Positions 38,414 to 48,735 of a DNA stretch of 64,000 nucleotides are shown piece by piece. The stretch spans positions 122,425,696 to 122,489,695 of the forward strand of contig OZ024742.1 of the NCBI GenBank assembly GCA_964016885.1. Direction: 5' to 3'. Each line of letters begins with the position of its first letter. Position 1 is the stretch's first letter. The DNA comes from Eledone cirrhosa (lineage: Eukaryota; Mollusca; Cephalopoda; Octopoda; Eledonidae). A program made the translations under genes and the position numbers. The notes under the pieces are model-generated. The model worked only from the letters and a program-made list of their open reading frames with translations. It did not search any database and was not told the DNA's origin.

Positions 38414-38630
38414 ATGATTTGTAATTCAGGCACAAAGTAAGCAAATTTAGAGAGAGGAAAGCTGATTATATAGATTCAGCAGTTGATGGTTACATTATGT
38501 TAACGACCTAGAAAACCTGATAGGTACCGTTGATCTCGGCATGACTTGAACCCAGAATATAAGAGGAGGAAGCAAATATCGCAAAGCATTTGTTGAATGT
38601 TCTAACTATTCTACCAATTCACGGTCGTGA
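38414..38630 (-). mobile_element. Decayed tRNA-derived SINE, family A (array 1, copy 4)
   Basis: The inverted order is visible: TAATTCAGGCACAAAG (tail side), GATCTCGGCATGACTTGAACCCAGA (inverted box B), GCAAAGCATTTG, TTCTAACTATTCTACCAATTCACGG. It is more diverged than copies at 45 kb and of the variant with AGAGAGGAAAGCTGATTATA. Confidence 0.65.
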
Positions 38631-38634
38631 TCTC

Positions 38635-38822
38635 CTAAAATATGCACAAGGTCAGCAATTTGAGAGAAGGTGAAAGTCACTTTTATGGACTCCAGTATTT
38701 AACTGGTAATTTATTTTATCGACCTCGGATAGACCTCGGCGGAATTTTGAACCCAGAACTTAAAAACACAAAGTGTTATAAAACATCTTCGACGCTCTAA
38801 CGATTCTGATTGTTAACCAACC
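38635..38822 (-). mobile_element. Decayed tRNA-derived SINE, family A (array 1, copy 3)
   Basis: The order ATGCACAAGGTCAGCAATTTG, TTTATTTTATCGACCTCGG, GGCGGAATTTTGAACCCAGAAC, GACGCTCTAACGATTCTG follows an inverted family-A element. Confidence 0.68.
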
Positions 38823-38839
38823 GTCATTAGCGCCTAATA

Positions 38840-39030
38840 ATCTTTTCTGATTTAGGCACAAAGCAAACTATTTTAGGGAAAGGAGAAGTCGATCATATCT
38901 ACTCTTTTATGGACTCAGTAAGGATGAAAGACAAAATTAACCTCAGCAGGATTTGAAATCAGACCGTAAAGTACCGTAACTCTATGCCGTGTAGCATAAT
39001 GTCAGGCGCTCTACCGACACTGCAAATATA
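38840..39030 (-). mobile_element. Decayed tRNA-derived SINE, family A (array 1, copy 2)
   Basis: The order TTTAGGCACAAAGCAAAC, GACTCAGTAAGGATGAAAGAC, CTCAGCAGGATTTGAAATCAGACC, CAGGCGCTCTACCGACACTGC fits an inverted family-A copy. Confidence 0.72.
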
Positions 39031-39064
39031 CCTCCCCTGTTTGCGTCTAATAACAATATTAACA

Positions 39065-39286
39065 GTGGCTTCAGATTTAGGCAAAAAGCCAGCAATTACG
39101 TGGGAGGGGAAATTTTGAATAAATCTACCCCAGTGCATTAATAGTATTTATTTTATCGACTCTATAAGGGTGAAAGACAAAGCAAGCCTCAGCAGGATTT
39201 GAACTCACAACGCACAGAGACATCTACGCCGCAAAACATGTTGTCCGACGCTCTAACGATTCTAATAACCAACAGCCGTTACCGCC
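39065..39286 (-). mobile_element. tRNA-derived SINE, family A (array 1, copy 1)
   Basis: The order TTTAGGCAAAAAGCCAGCAATT, TTTATTTTATCGACTCTATAAGGGTGAAAG, CAGGATTTGAACTCACAACG, GACGCTCTAACGATTC fits an inverted family-A copy. It lies immediately beyond the LINE 3' tail. Confidence 0.78.
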
Positions 39287-39294
39287 TAATAATG

Positions 39295-39334
<40 letters not shown>

Positions 39335-39594
39335 TTTCTTTATTAACCACAAGGGTTTACATAAAGTAGACATTAAGGACAGTGCAGGACAATGCAGGAC
39401 GGTACAAATGGGCATTTCTGCGTGTAAAAAAACAAAAACAGAGGATGTAACAAAAATAACAATGAAAATAACAATGAAAAATTCCCCAATAGGGGGGAGA
39501 CTTCGGAGGGACATTTGTGGAGAAAGCCCAGTAAAAAGCCACAATGACCCTGACCACCAAGGCAAGTGCCCTCTCCCAGTTTTCCACCTTTAGT

Positions 39595-40642
39595 TTACAG
39601 ATATATACTCAGAGTCGGCCCATTCACTCGGGCCATTCTTGCTTCTCTCACCCATCTTTCAACAAAATGCTGGGAAGAGAGCACTTCCTTCTCTACTCTG
39701 ATTTTCCTTTTCAAATGAAATTTGAAAAAGTCAATCAGAGCATCACCGAAGAGGTAAGTGCTCGTCTTCAGCCCTTTCAAACGTGTCCACCATACTATCT
39801 CTTTCGCCATGGCCACCAGACAGATAAAAACTGCCTGCCCTTCCCGGCTAAAGGAGGAGGACGGTTTCGTCGCCCTGCGCGCATCTCGGACATGCCCGGC
39901 TGACGGCACCTCCATGCCTGCAGAGTTTATCCCGAACTGGCAAGGCTCCTCGGTAGCACTGCCAGGCCAGAGATTTCTGGAAGTTGTCCATAGGCCCCGG
40001 CCCGAAAGTTCTTCCGAAGAGATTGGCTAGTTGATTTTCGTCGACGCCTAGAGTTTCCCCAAGTACGTCGTCGCTCTTACCCGCCACTAATCCTCTATAG
40101 AACGCCGAGGTGGAGTTTCCACCGATCACATTGCCCGATTGGTCGAGGACTGTGAGCGCCTGAAGACATTCCAGTCTCCAGGCGCTCCCTCTCGGTCTTC
40201 GCTTGACCCAGGACTGCAGCTCCGTCAAGGAAACGAGCTGGGAAAATACGCGCCTAGCAAACGGCGACCACACCTGATGACCGTCGAGGAAGAGGTGGAG
40301 ATGTAGCCTGAGCGCGTGCCTGCGCATCATCAGCCACAGCATGCCCAGCCCTCCACGTAGCGGGTGTTGACAACAGATGGACCGCCTGACCATCGGAGCA
40401 CGTCCCTTCCACAAAAAGCGAAAGAGCAAACGCTCCAGCGCAGTCAGGCGAGGCTTAGGACAAGGTACGATCGTCAGGCGGTAGCAGATGACAGACGCGA
40501 TGTACGCGTTAGCCACCTCCGCTCGACCTTTCAGGGATAGCTTCCTCTCCGCCCATTTCTGGGTGAGAGAAGCCACCCTGCTCGTCACCTCGTCCCAGTT
40601 TTTGTCCGTCTGGAGGTCCGGACCGAACCAGACCCCTAGCAA
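39595..40642 (-). pseudogene. LINE ORF2 C-terminal region (copy 1)
   Basis: The frame from 40642 starts LLGVWFGPDLQTDKNWDEVTS, then KWAERKLSLKGRAEVANAY and LERLLFRFLWKGRAPMVRR. GGLGMLWLMMRRHALRL and FQKSLAWQCYRGALPVRDKL follow, and the frame ends at ACPRCAQGDETVLLL (39848). The zinc-knuckle-like motif is cut after DETV. By comparison with the 18.7-kb copy, about 110 bp encoding HAIVQC and the next residues are deleted near 39.86 kb. The frame then continues in 39595-39840 with EIVWWTRLKGLKTSTYLFGDAL and ARMARVNGP to the stop. Upstream it joins the RT frame only across a 4-base insertion in a GTCC repeat (40649-40663). Confidence 0.82.
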
Positions 40643-40643
40643 T

Positions 40644-41600
40644 TTAACCGGTCCGTCCGTCCGTCCAGCGTCCGACGACGCTGTTGGACGGCATGGACCT
40701 GCCTCTCCAGGTGCCGAGCTGCAGTCCCACTGACTTTTCCTGGTTGATCATTGCTCCTGTCACCGCTTCGTATTCTCTTAGTGTAGTGCAGATCGCCTCG
40801 ATGTGTTTGGCGTTCGACACCACTACGGTGACATCGTCCGCATATGCTGACACGGATCTTCCGCATCCTAGTTCGCGCGGGACTCCCCTCAACGTCTCCA
40901 GTTTGTGCAGTAATGGCTCGAGAGTCAATACGTACAAGAGGGACGAGAGGGGACATCCTTGGCGGACCGAGCGCATGATGTTGAACGGTTCCGACAGGTG
41001 ACCGTTCACTCTCACCACAGAGCAGATGTCGCTGTGCATGGCAGCGATCCAGCCTCTGAAGACGGGCCCAAAGCCAGCCGCCCTCAGGACTGCCGCTAGG
41101 TAACGATGGTCGACCCTATCGAAATCTTTCGACTGATCTAAATTGATCATGGACCCACCCGTGCCAGGTTCCCTAGCTACCCTCTCTACGATGTATCGCA
41201 TGAGGTGGAGGTTGTCGTGGATGGATCTGTCGGGAATGGCGCATGTCTGCGCTTCTCCCACCAGACCACCAACGACAAGCGCCAACCTCTTTGCTAGCAC
41301 CTTGGCCAAAATCTTAAACTCTGTGTTTAGCAGAGTTATGGGCCGGAAATTTTCTATGTTATCCCCCTTGTTCGGATCCTTTCTCAGCAGTGCCACCGCT
41401 CCTTGGCTCACAGACCTTGGAATACTCCCGTTCTGTTGCCAGTTGCAATAGACGTCCGCCAAGAGGCCTCCGAACAAGTCTGGCATCTGTACGTAAAGTT
41501 CATAGGGCAGACCATCCAAACCAGGCGATTTACTCCTTGTGCAGCCAGTCATTGCCTCCAGTACTTCAGCGGCTGTTATCGGCTTTTCGCAACATTCCAT
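40644..41600 (-). pseudogene. LINE ORF2 reverse transcriptase domain (copy 1)
   Basis: This 318-codon frame holds the full RT core. It shows SPGLDGLPYELY, then FRPITLLNTEFKILAKVLAKRL and QTCAIPDRSIHDNLHLMRYIVE. INLDQSKDFDRVDHRYLAAVL follows, then GHLSEPFNIMRSVRQGCPLSSLLYVLTLEPLL, and SAYADDVTVVVSNAKHIEAI with the catalytic DD intact. In the enzyme these blocks form fingers and palm, and they copy the LINE RNA at nicked target DNA. The usual KAFDRVDH reads KDFDRVDH. The domain itself is undamaged. The breaks are at its ends: the frame meets the upstream linker near 41.6 kb in another frame, and ends prematurely at 40644 after GRWTDGRTG because of the GTCC expansion. Confidence 0.88.
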
Positions 41601-42330
41601 CTCAGTGGCAAAGAGCCGCGGCAGTCCCCGAGGTAGACACTAAAGTCCATCCCTCGATCCGGCCCGCCGCTGCCCCCGAACAGCTGTGCAAAGTGTCGCT
41701 GATAAGCTTCACACATTTGCCCGGGATCGAGTAGCATGCGCCCGTCGTGGTCCACCAAAGACCGGATCGTGGCTTTGTTGCCACTACGCACCTCAGCCAC
41801 TCGGGCCCATTGAAGGGCTTTCTTCCCCTCATGTCTGAAAGCACACACCCTAGCTTTGCATTGAAGAATTGGTCAAGGGCCAATTTCGCCGCAAGTACGT
41901 CGGTCGCGATGCCTTTGCTAACCGCCTCGTCTAATTTTCTAACTAATTCTCCCTCTACTCTATTTCTCTCTATTGCTAAAACCTTACTAAACCTAATGGA
42001 CTCTATTCTAATTGCTCTTTTCAGAGCAAACCACCACTTGTTGTTGACGATGGCCCCCGTCAATGCTCGCTTAACTAGTTCGCTAATCCGGTCTCTGTAT
42101 GCTTTGCGTGCTGGTAAGGACGCGTTTAGCTTCCAGTAGCCGGGTCCTCGTCTATGAAGCCTATCTAAGTCAAGCACACAGATCACGAATTTGTGGTCCG
42201 TGTAGCTGACTATATTGAATTGTGGACAGCCTATGCGAGACCTATCTATTTCCCTACATCTATCTAGATATGATCTGGATGACCCTATGCGATTTGTCCA
42301 AGCCCACATTGGCACATAGGGGAAATCCAA
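41576..42330 (-). pseudogene. LINE ORF2 endonuclease end and linker (copy 1)
   Basis: The frame starting at 42330 carries MDFPYVPMWAWTNRIGSSRSYLDR and, further on, VSYTDHKFVICVLDL. These are the last APE-type endonuclease blocks, with the catalytic S/T-D-H. A long helical linker (NKWWFALKRAIRIESIRFSKVLA) runs on to NGPEWLRC. Near 41.80 kb the sense moves to the frame with MCAFRHEGKKALQWARVAEVRSG, VDHDGRMLLDP and AYQRHFAQLFGG, which ends at 41576. So at least one frameshift sits near 41.8 kb and another before the RT. Confidence 0.82.
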
Positions 42331-42394
42331 TTGGTACTTGTCAGACAGTTCAAAACGCCTGAGCAGGTTGGTGAGACTCTTGCACCCTCCTCAC

Positions 42395-42868
42395 CTATCC
42401 ACTAATCCCACACAGTCCCACCGTGCATCTAAGATCCCGTTCCAGTCGCCCACTAACACTAAAGAGCGGGACGTTCCAAGAAACGGTCTCCAGACGCCGG
42501 AAGAAATCAGGCGGCCCTGCTCCTGTCGGGGCATATACGACCACTAACCTGAAAGCTTGCCCGTCTCCGCTGGTCACGTCCAGCACCACCAACTTACCTT
42601 CTGCGTCCAGGAAGTTGGCCCGTATGGCAAGATCCAAACCTCTCCGAAAAAGCACAGCAACTTCTCCCCCCGATCCCGGACGGCTGGGAGATGCGTACAC
42701 ATCGTAGCCGCCTAAGATCGGTGCGAAGGCCCGTGCTTCGGAGATTCTGGTCTCGCTGATGGCCACTACATCTATGTTTAGTGACCTGAGGTCGTTGAGC
42801 ATGTGGCCCTGCTTACATGACGACCCCAAGCCACGCGCATTTATGCTGACAATTCTGAGTGATGTCAT
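42395..42868 (-). pseudogene. LINE ORF2 APE-type endonuclease, N-terminal part (copy 1)
   Basis: The start at 42868 gives MTSLRIVSINARGLGSSCKQ, a standard ORF2 opening. VVAISETRIS follows with the catalytic Glu, then YDVYASPSRPGSGGEVAVLFR and LVVVYAPTGAGP. At about 42.46 kb the expected LVGDWNGILDARWD block is present but in a different frame, so the continuous protein runs into a false end at 42395. The function is nicking of target DNA before reverse transcription. About 500 bp separate this start from the recognisable end of ORF1. Confidence 0.85.
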
Positions 42869-42977
42869 GTTGAAATGGAGTGGAAAAGATGGGAAAGACC
42901 ACTTACCTTATTCTCGTAGAGGAAGGACGGTTTCTCCATCCTTTTCACTGCTTGTGGCCTCCTCAAGAAGTATCTCC

Positions 42978-44827
42978 TTATAAATCCTCCTGGAGAGTGC
43001 TTGTCGGAAGTCTCCGATGTCTTTGGGGAATTTTTGTTTTAGTGTCATGTACGTTTTCTGTGTGATGCGAGTGATTTGTATTTGTGGAGGTGTTGTGAAC
43101 TTTAGGGTTGTTGTGTACTACTTTTCTGTGATGCTGGTGTTGTGTTAGATGTAGTGTAATAATTGGTTGTTGTTCAAATTTAATGCTGTGTAGTGTTTTA
43201 TCGTTTTGGTTGTTTTGTTTTGTTTGCGTTTGTTGTGGGTTTGATTCTGTTTCGCATTTTGGTGACTTTTGTGGTGTAGTTGATGGCGGTGTTGGGGTTA
43301 ATGATGGTGATGGTGTTGGTGTTTGGGGTGATGGTGTTGGTGAAGCTGGTGTGGATGGTGGCATGTCTGTCCTAACTTTTTTGTTTGATAGTTTGTGTTT
43401 CCCTCTGTATTTTGTTTTTGGAGGGGGAAGGAAGAGAGTTTTTTCTTTTTTGGTTTCTTTTTTTCTTTTTTCCTGATACCGTTTCCCACTCCTCGTCGTC
43501 ACAATCTGTCTCCTGTTGTGATAGGCCGGGGAGAGGAAAATCCTCCACACGTGTTAGTTTTGGTTTTGGCGTGGTGGATGGTGTAGGCGCTGGTGCTATT
43601 TCTGGCGCGTTGGGTGGTGGTGGTGTTGGTTTTGCTACTGTTGCTGGGGTTGTTGCTGTTACAGTTGCTTCTACTGTTGCTGCTACAGTTGTTGCTGCCA
43701 TCTCTGCTGCTGGTGGTGTTCATGGTTGAGTCACTGGGGGGGGGGGGGAGAGGTGGTCTCATCCTTTTAGTCTGAGGGCAGAAAGCCCTTAGGTGGGTTC
43801 TTTCACCACAAACGACACACCTAGGCCTTTTGCCCTCGACAATTACGGTGAGGTGGCTGCCGTCAGTGAGGTCTATTACCTCTGGAATCTCCTCAATGCT
43901 TTTTTGGTCCACTTGGATCAGGAGCTCCATCCCAGATCCGGACCAGTTCTCCTGCTTTTCTTTCCCTATTTCTATTATCTTGGTGTTGGCTTCGATGTCG
44001 GCGAGGACGGCAGCTATTAGCCAGGGAATTTCGATGGCCGGTGGAACGTGGGTGACCCTGATCTTTACGAGTCTCTGGCCACAATAGCTTGGGACGAGTG
44101 TGAAGTCGTCATTTGTTAATAGGGCCACGGAGTGTTTTCTAGCCTCCTGTGGTGTTTCAAAGAACACGTCCACGGTTTCATACTTCTGCCCACGTCTGAT
44201 GTGGGTCTTTTTTGCCCACACATGTCCCAAAGCATTTTGGATGTGGGACTCGGATGCCCGTTCCACTCGACGCGATTTTATAATAATTGTTCGACAAGAC
44301 ACGGTGCACAGGCGCCGATGCTCCATTGTATTAGGTGGGGGTGTGAGGCTGACCCTGTACCCATCTTTCTTTACCATTTTTTTGGCTTCTTCTAATTCCT
44401 CCTGAGTTACCTGAAATGCTGCGCACTGTTTTGCTACTCTGGCAAAACTCAGGGTGGTTTTCTTAATGTCATTGTTGCTGTTGTTTTTATCGTTATTTTT
44501 GTTATTATTAATTTTAGTTTCAGTTGTGGTGGTGGTGGCGTCAGTGGTGTTCGGTGTGGAAGAGTTCATTTTGGTTGAATTCATTTCGATATCACGAGTT
44601 AATTTATTTTTTCCTTTGTTTCTGTTGTCGCGGTGGTGGTGGTGGTGGTGGCGGCTTTAACACCTGCAGTCATTGGTAATGGCGGAGATTTGAACGTCTG
44701 CATAAGACAAATTTAAAATATTGCTACTGCTTATATTTTTAGTGTTGGCAAACGTAGTAATATTTACAATGGTGGTGTCGGTGTGAGGTGTTAATTTGTG
44801 AGAAAGGAGTGACACTGAGTCAGCCAT
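42978..44827 (-). pseudogene. LINE ORF1 (zinc-knuckle nucleic-acid-binding protein)
   Basis: A likely start is the ATG at 44827 (MADSVSLLSHKLTPHTD). A frame change near the CCACCACC run at 44.63-44.65 kb leads to the 361-codon frame that begins at 44584. That frame has TLSFARVAKQCAAFQVTQEEL and VWAKKTHIRRGQKYETVDVFF. KIRVTHVPPAIEIPWLIAAVLADIE and a CCHC knuckle CVVCGERTHLRAFC (about 43.82 kb) follow. Beyond a C13 run (43736-43748) the sensible frame switches to AATVAKPTPPPPNAPEI and DDEEWETVSGKKKKRNQKRK, and a third frame continues Pro/Thr-rich to 42978. The product would bind LINE RNA. Gln/Asn/Thr-rich low-complexity segments are abundant. Confidence 0.75.
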
Positions 44828-45068
44828 GATGTTTCAAATAAACATTTTTGTTTTTATAATTATAAAAGTTTAAATTTTGGGCTCAAGGCTCCAATCTTTT
44901 TGAGTGTCCTTTTCAGATAACAATGTATGTGCACTTATATACAGTTAACAATAAAATTTTCCATGAATGGCAATTCTGAACACCTGAAAATAACAAACCT
45001 TTGCGGAGCTCACGATGATACGATTTACTACGTAGGTCGCCAATAATAATAATAATAATAATAATAAT

Positions 45069-45172
45069 TGATTCTACCTTTAGCAGAAAGCCAGCAATTA
45101 CCCAGTGTATTACTGGTACTTTATTTTATCAACCCCATAATCATGAAAGGCAAAGTTAACCTCGGCGGGATA
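45069..45172 (-). mobile_element. Truncated SINE, family A (array 2, copy 1)
   Basis: Tail half only: TTGATTCTACCTTTAGCAG, CAGCAATTACCCAG, TTATTTTATCAACCCC, GGCAAAGTTAACCTCGGCGGGA. It is cut off at box B by the next AAT run. An (AAT)n run at 45048-45068 is its tail. Confidence 0.82.
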
Positions 45173-45185
45173 ATAATAATAATAA

Positions 45186-45372
45186 TTGTTTCTACTTTAG
45201 GCAAAAGGCCAGCAAATACCCAGTACATTACTGGTACTTTATTTTATCGACCCCGTAAGGATGAAAGGCAAAGTTAACCTCAGCGGGATTTGAACTCAGA
45301 CTGTAATGGGACGTAACTATGCTAGAAAGCATGGCGTCCAACCCTCTAACGATACTGCCAATTCACCGCCAT
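45186..45372 (-). mobile_element. tRNA-derived SINE, family A (array 2, copy 2)
   Basis: A complete inverted copy from TTGTTTCTACTTTAGGC to CTGCCAATTCACCGCC, with the inverted box B GGGATTTGAACTCAGAC. Confidence 0.88.
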
Positions 45373-45397
45373 AATAATAATAATAATAATAATAATA

Positions 45398-45605
45398 ATT
45401 GTTTCTACATTTGGCACAAGGCCAGCAATTAGCCAGTACATTACTGGTACTTTATTTAATCGACCCCGTAAGGATGAAAGGCAAAGTTAACCGTGGCGGG
45501 ATTTGAACTCAGATCATAAAGGGACGTAACTCTATGCTGCAAAGAATGGCGTCCGACCCTCTACTGATACTGCCAATCCATCGCCCTTGCCAATCCACCG
45601 CCCAT
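45398..45605 (-). mobile_element. tRNA-derived SINE, family A (array 2, copy 3)
   Basis: A complete inverted copy from TTGTTTCTACATTTGGCACAAGG to CTGCCAATCCATCGCCC. The head end is partly duplicated (TGCCAATCCACCGCCC again at 45590-45604). Confidence 0.88.
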
Positions 45606-45624
45606 AATAATAATAATAATAATA

Positions 45625-45808
45625 ATTGTTTCTACTGTTGGCACAAGGCCAGCAATTAGCCAGTACATTACTGGTACTTTATTTTATCGACCCCGGAAGG
45701 ATGAAAGGCATAGTTAACCTCGGCGGTATTTGAACTCAGACCGTAAAGGGACGTAACTATGCTGGAAAGCATGGCGTCCGACTCTCTACTGATACTGCCA
45801 ATCCACCG

Positions 45809-45812
<4 letters not shown>
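45625..45812 (-). mobile_element. tRNA-derived SINE, family A (array 2, copy 4)
   Basis: A complete inverted copy from ATTGTTTCTACTGTTGGCACAAGG to CTGCCAATCCACCGCCC. It is followed by (AAT)n at 45814-45855. Confidence 0.88.
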
Positions 45813-45857
<45 letters not shown>

Positions 45858-46554
45858 TATGAATTTACTGCCATATATTGAAGACTATCTTAAGAATATT
45901 TATCTTTTTTGATTTATGGCTGAGTTAGCTTCTCTGCGGGATAGTTGTTTTTTTCAATGTGTTTTTCTTTCTTACAATAATTCTTTATCTTGGCGATTTA
46001 CATCGCAATTATTTTTTACGTGACTTACATACCTGTTAGATCTTGGACTTATTCGTGCATCCTCATTTGTTTTATGTCTATTCAATGCCCTGTAGATACA
46101 AACCGATGCGTTTTTTATTTTGTTCGCCTTGTTAGATATTTCTTACAGATTGGAATTATTCTCCTTCTGTTTAATCTTGTCCGGTTTTTATCTTTTTAGT
46201 TGTTGAAGTGTGTTACATACGTGTTTACGTGAAACAAAATATTGGAAATAGAACAATCACTTTTGAATGCTGTACTCTAAATGCTGACTATATTTTATAT
46301 GTTTATTCTCGTCCATTGTAACATGCTAAACCTATGTTCCTGGGGAGCAGATTCCAGCTGTGATTTATTCGTTGAACATTTATTTTTTAATATATTACAG
46401 TTTGAAATAATAATACTACTACGCTACTCAAGAAAGTGTAAAGCAGGGACACCCTAGGCAGCTTCATCGTACCGTAAGGCAAGAACCTTAAGTTTGCAAT
46501 TTCTGTTGTTTTCCAATTTAATTTCTCTTACCAATCACACCTTACCACACCTCT
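45813..46554. other. No gene recognised
   Basis: (AAT)n, then AT-rich DNA. The 69-codon frame at 45990-46199 is hydrophobic but has no recognised motif. Confidence 0.45.
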
Positions 46555-46700
46555 CGGCGTAAGCATGATTGTGTGGTTAAGGATTCCGCTTTATAACTGC
46601 ATATTTAGGATTCAATCTCACTGTCTTTTAACATACCATCGACCAATTTTACTAGATGAAATTTGACAGACGGGAACAGCGCTGAAAATCGTTCGAGAGG
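46555..46700 (+). mobile_element. Possible decayed family-B SINE
   Basis: ATTGTGTGGTTAAGGATTCCGCTTTATAAC and TTAGGATTCAATCTCACTGTC sit at A-box and B-box spacing, like the heads of the 9.25 and 48.5 kb copies. The body is diverged. Confidence 0.4.
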
Positions 46701-48496
46701 TGAATTTGGTGTGTTAGATTTAATTTGGACACCGATTAACAACACTAGATGGTCAATATATTCATTTAGTTGTAGCATTCACTCTATTATAATTGCTTGT
46801 TTGAGGCCCCCAATCTGACGATCACCACCTCCGATTCTTCCCACCAATTTAGCAAGCATTGAAAAAGGTCATCGGTGTTTCCGTTCTTCCTCTGATCAAA
46901 TCATTAAAAAACTCTGTAGCCGTCTGTTAATGTATGACGGCAGAGCAACGTTTAATTGTCCATGTACACTCAGTAATATACATAGTACTAGAGGAAACTA
47001 TAAACTCCCTGGCTTATACTGTCAAAGTAGGACTTCAGGAATCAGTTTCAGAAGTGTTGTACAAAAAGAAGAAAGAATATCTGTGTTTGTCTATGTCCAT
47101 ATCTGTATTTATGTTTTCACATGCATTACTCTTTCTTTTCGTCCCGTAATTTAGTGGTTCAATACATAGTGAGCAATCGAATTCATATCATTCAAGACAG
47201 CGCCTCAACATGGACCAATCTAATGGCTGAAATGAGTAGAAGAATATAAATAATATATTATTTTAAAGTGGTTGTCTATTTCAATAATTCCGTGCGAAAC
47301 AGTTAATACATTTTAATTCTTCTGCCGTTTTATAGCTATAGTGTTCATCATATTTAACGCACTATTCACTCGAGAAGTGATTTCAATACGATCACGTTAA
47401 TCTAGGTAATATCATTATGCCAAGCTATAGATCGTTAATTATATTTTATAATGCTATATTATGTATAAAATATATAACATATACTCTATTGTATTTTCCA
47501 ATAATCTCTTAATAGGTTTTTATTATATTCTTAACTTTGAGAGATAGTCTCTGTTATAATGATCAATTTATTGACATTAGAGAAAAGTATTCTTATAGCT
47601 TATATTTGGTAATAGAAATGTTTTACCCTTCCATTCCTTTCATATATTATGACTGAATACATTGCTGAAAAGGGAAGAATATGACTAAATTGCTTACAGC
47701 ATACAAATCATTGTCAGAGTTTCACCCTACCACACACCACTCGAATTAAAAGATGAAATTTATTTTTCGCTTATTATAGGATTGGTTACTGGCGTAATGT
47801 CGATGAAATATTTCAACTTATGCTTCAGTAAAGCCCATCCTGTCTAGTATTAGTAAATAATTATATTGCTTTTATCCACCAGAGGAATAATATTACGGTC
47901 TTTCAAATTATGAAATATTCCTACATAAATATTAGAGGTGGTAGATATGTTGGCATCAGAGACTTGTTGGAGTTGCCGAAATTCCAAACGATGGTCCTTA
48001 CATTCGGAAATGGACTATAACGGGACGAAAGATTAGTACTTTTTACCAATGCAAAACCCAGAATAATTGATCATATAAAATTATTTTCGGGTCGTATGAC
48101 TTAGTATTTCTATTGACTGTAAGCTAAATAGCGGTATTTCTTACAGGCCACACTAAATATAGAAAATAGCTTATTATCCTTATAGAACACTTAATAAACA
48201 CCTAAATTCATATTAAAACATATTCGGTTGCACATTAGTATATTAAGGCACTCAGAGGTTACCTGCTTACTGAACAATATCGTACACCCCCAATAATCCT
48301 ACTAGGACAGCAATGAGGAGAAGAATCACAATATAACGTGCTATAGGCCTCATATAATGCGCGCCCTCACTCAAAATATGTACCATATCTTCCTATTTTA
48401 TTACTCCTAACATAGCCCTAAATACTACCTCAAATAATATATATGTGATTGACGAGGAAAACTGTGGCATTCTTAAATTCGGTCTCTATACATAAC
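46701..48496. other. No gene recognised
   Basis: AT-rich sequence with two overlapping 71-74 codon frames at 46930-47154 that lack motifs. Nothing else recognised. Confidence 0.45.
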
Positions 48497-48735
48497 AGGA
48501 TGAAGCCGCATTGCTTAATGGTTAGGATTGTGATATACAATCGTAATGTCGTCGGTTTGAATCTTGAACAAGGTTGTGCATTGTGTTCTTGGGCAAAACA
48601 ATTTATTTCACGTTTCTTGAGTATACCCAGCTGGGATGAATACCAGCGCAGTATTTGGGGAGTTAAGCCTGCGATAGCCAGGCACATGAGAAGGCCCGGA
48701 ATACCATCGACCTGATGAGCTTTCGGCTTAGAACA
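48497..48735 (+). mobile_element. tRNA-derived SINE, family B
   Basis: The head CGCATTGCTTAATGGTTAGGATTGTGATA (A box region) and CGGTTTGAATCTTGA (B box) precede the body GTGTTCTTGGGCAAAACAATTTATTTCACG and GGGATGAATACCAGCGCAG. The layout is as at 9.25 kb, with moderate divergence. Confidence 0.8.

Larger units (their letters stand above)
39294..44830 (-). mobile_element. Near full-length Tx1/L1-like LINE (copy 1)
   Basis: On the minus strand the element reads ORF1 (zinc knuckle), ORF2 (endonuclease, RT, C-terminal zinc-knuckle-like region), a 3' UTR with CCCCTATTGGGGAAT and CCCTTGTGGTTAATAAAGAAAT, and an (ATT)n tail at 39294-39331 (AAT on the plus strand). The layout, the wording of the RT blocks and the APE-type nuclease place it in the Tx1 branch of L1-like elements. 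The length of about 5.5 kb is normal for the group. Its coding GC content and low stop density set it off from the AT-rich flanks. A few frameshifts and one small deletion disable it. Confidence 0.88.

Noticed and set aside
41143..41734. Plus-strand frames of 102-114 codons
   Set aside because: They are antisense to the LINE reverse transcriptase and endonuclease linker.
43183..43729. Gly/Val- and Phe-rich plus-strand frames
   Set aside because: They are antisense to the Pro/Thr/Lys-rich LINE ORF1 tail.
45048..45855. CRISPR-like array (regular repeats with spacers)
   Set aside because: The repeats are about 190-bp SINE copies with AAT runs between them, not short palindromic repeats, and the setting is eukaryotic.
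46930..47154. Possible mariner-like N-terminus (TAEQRL phrase)
   Set aside because: Only a six-residue resemblance. No helix-turn-helix or DDE motif and no terminal inverted repeats.
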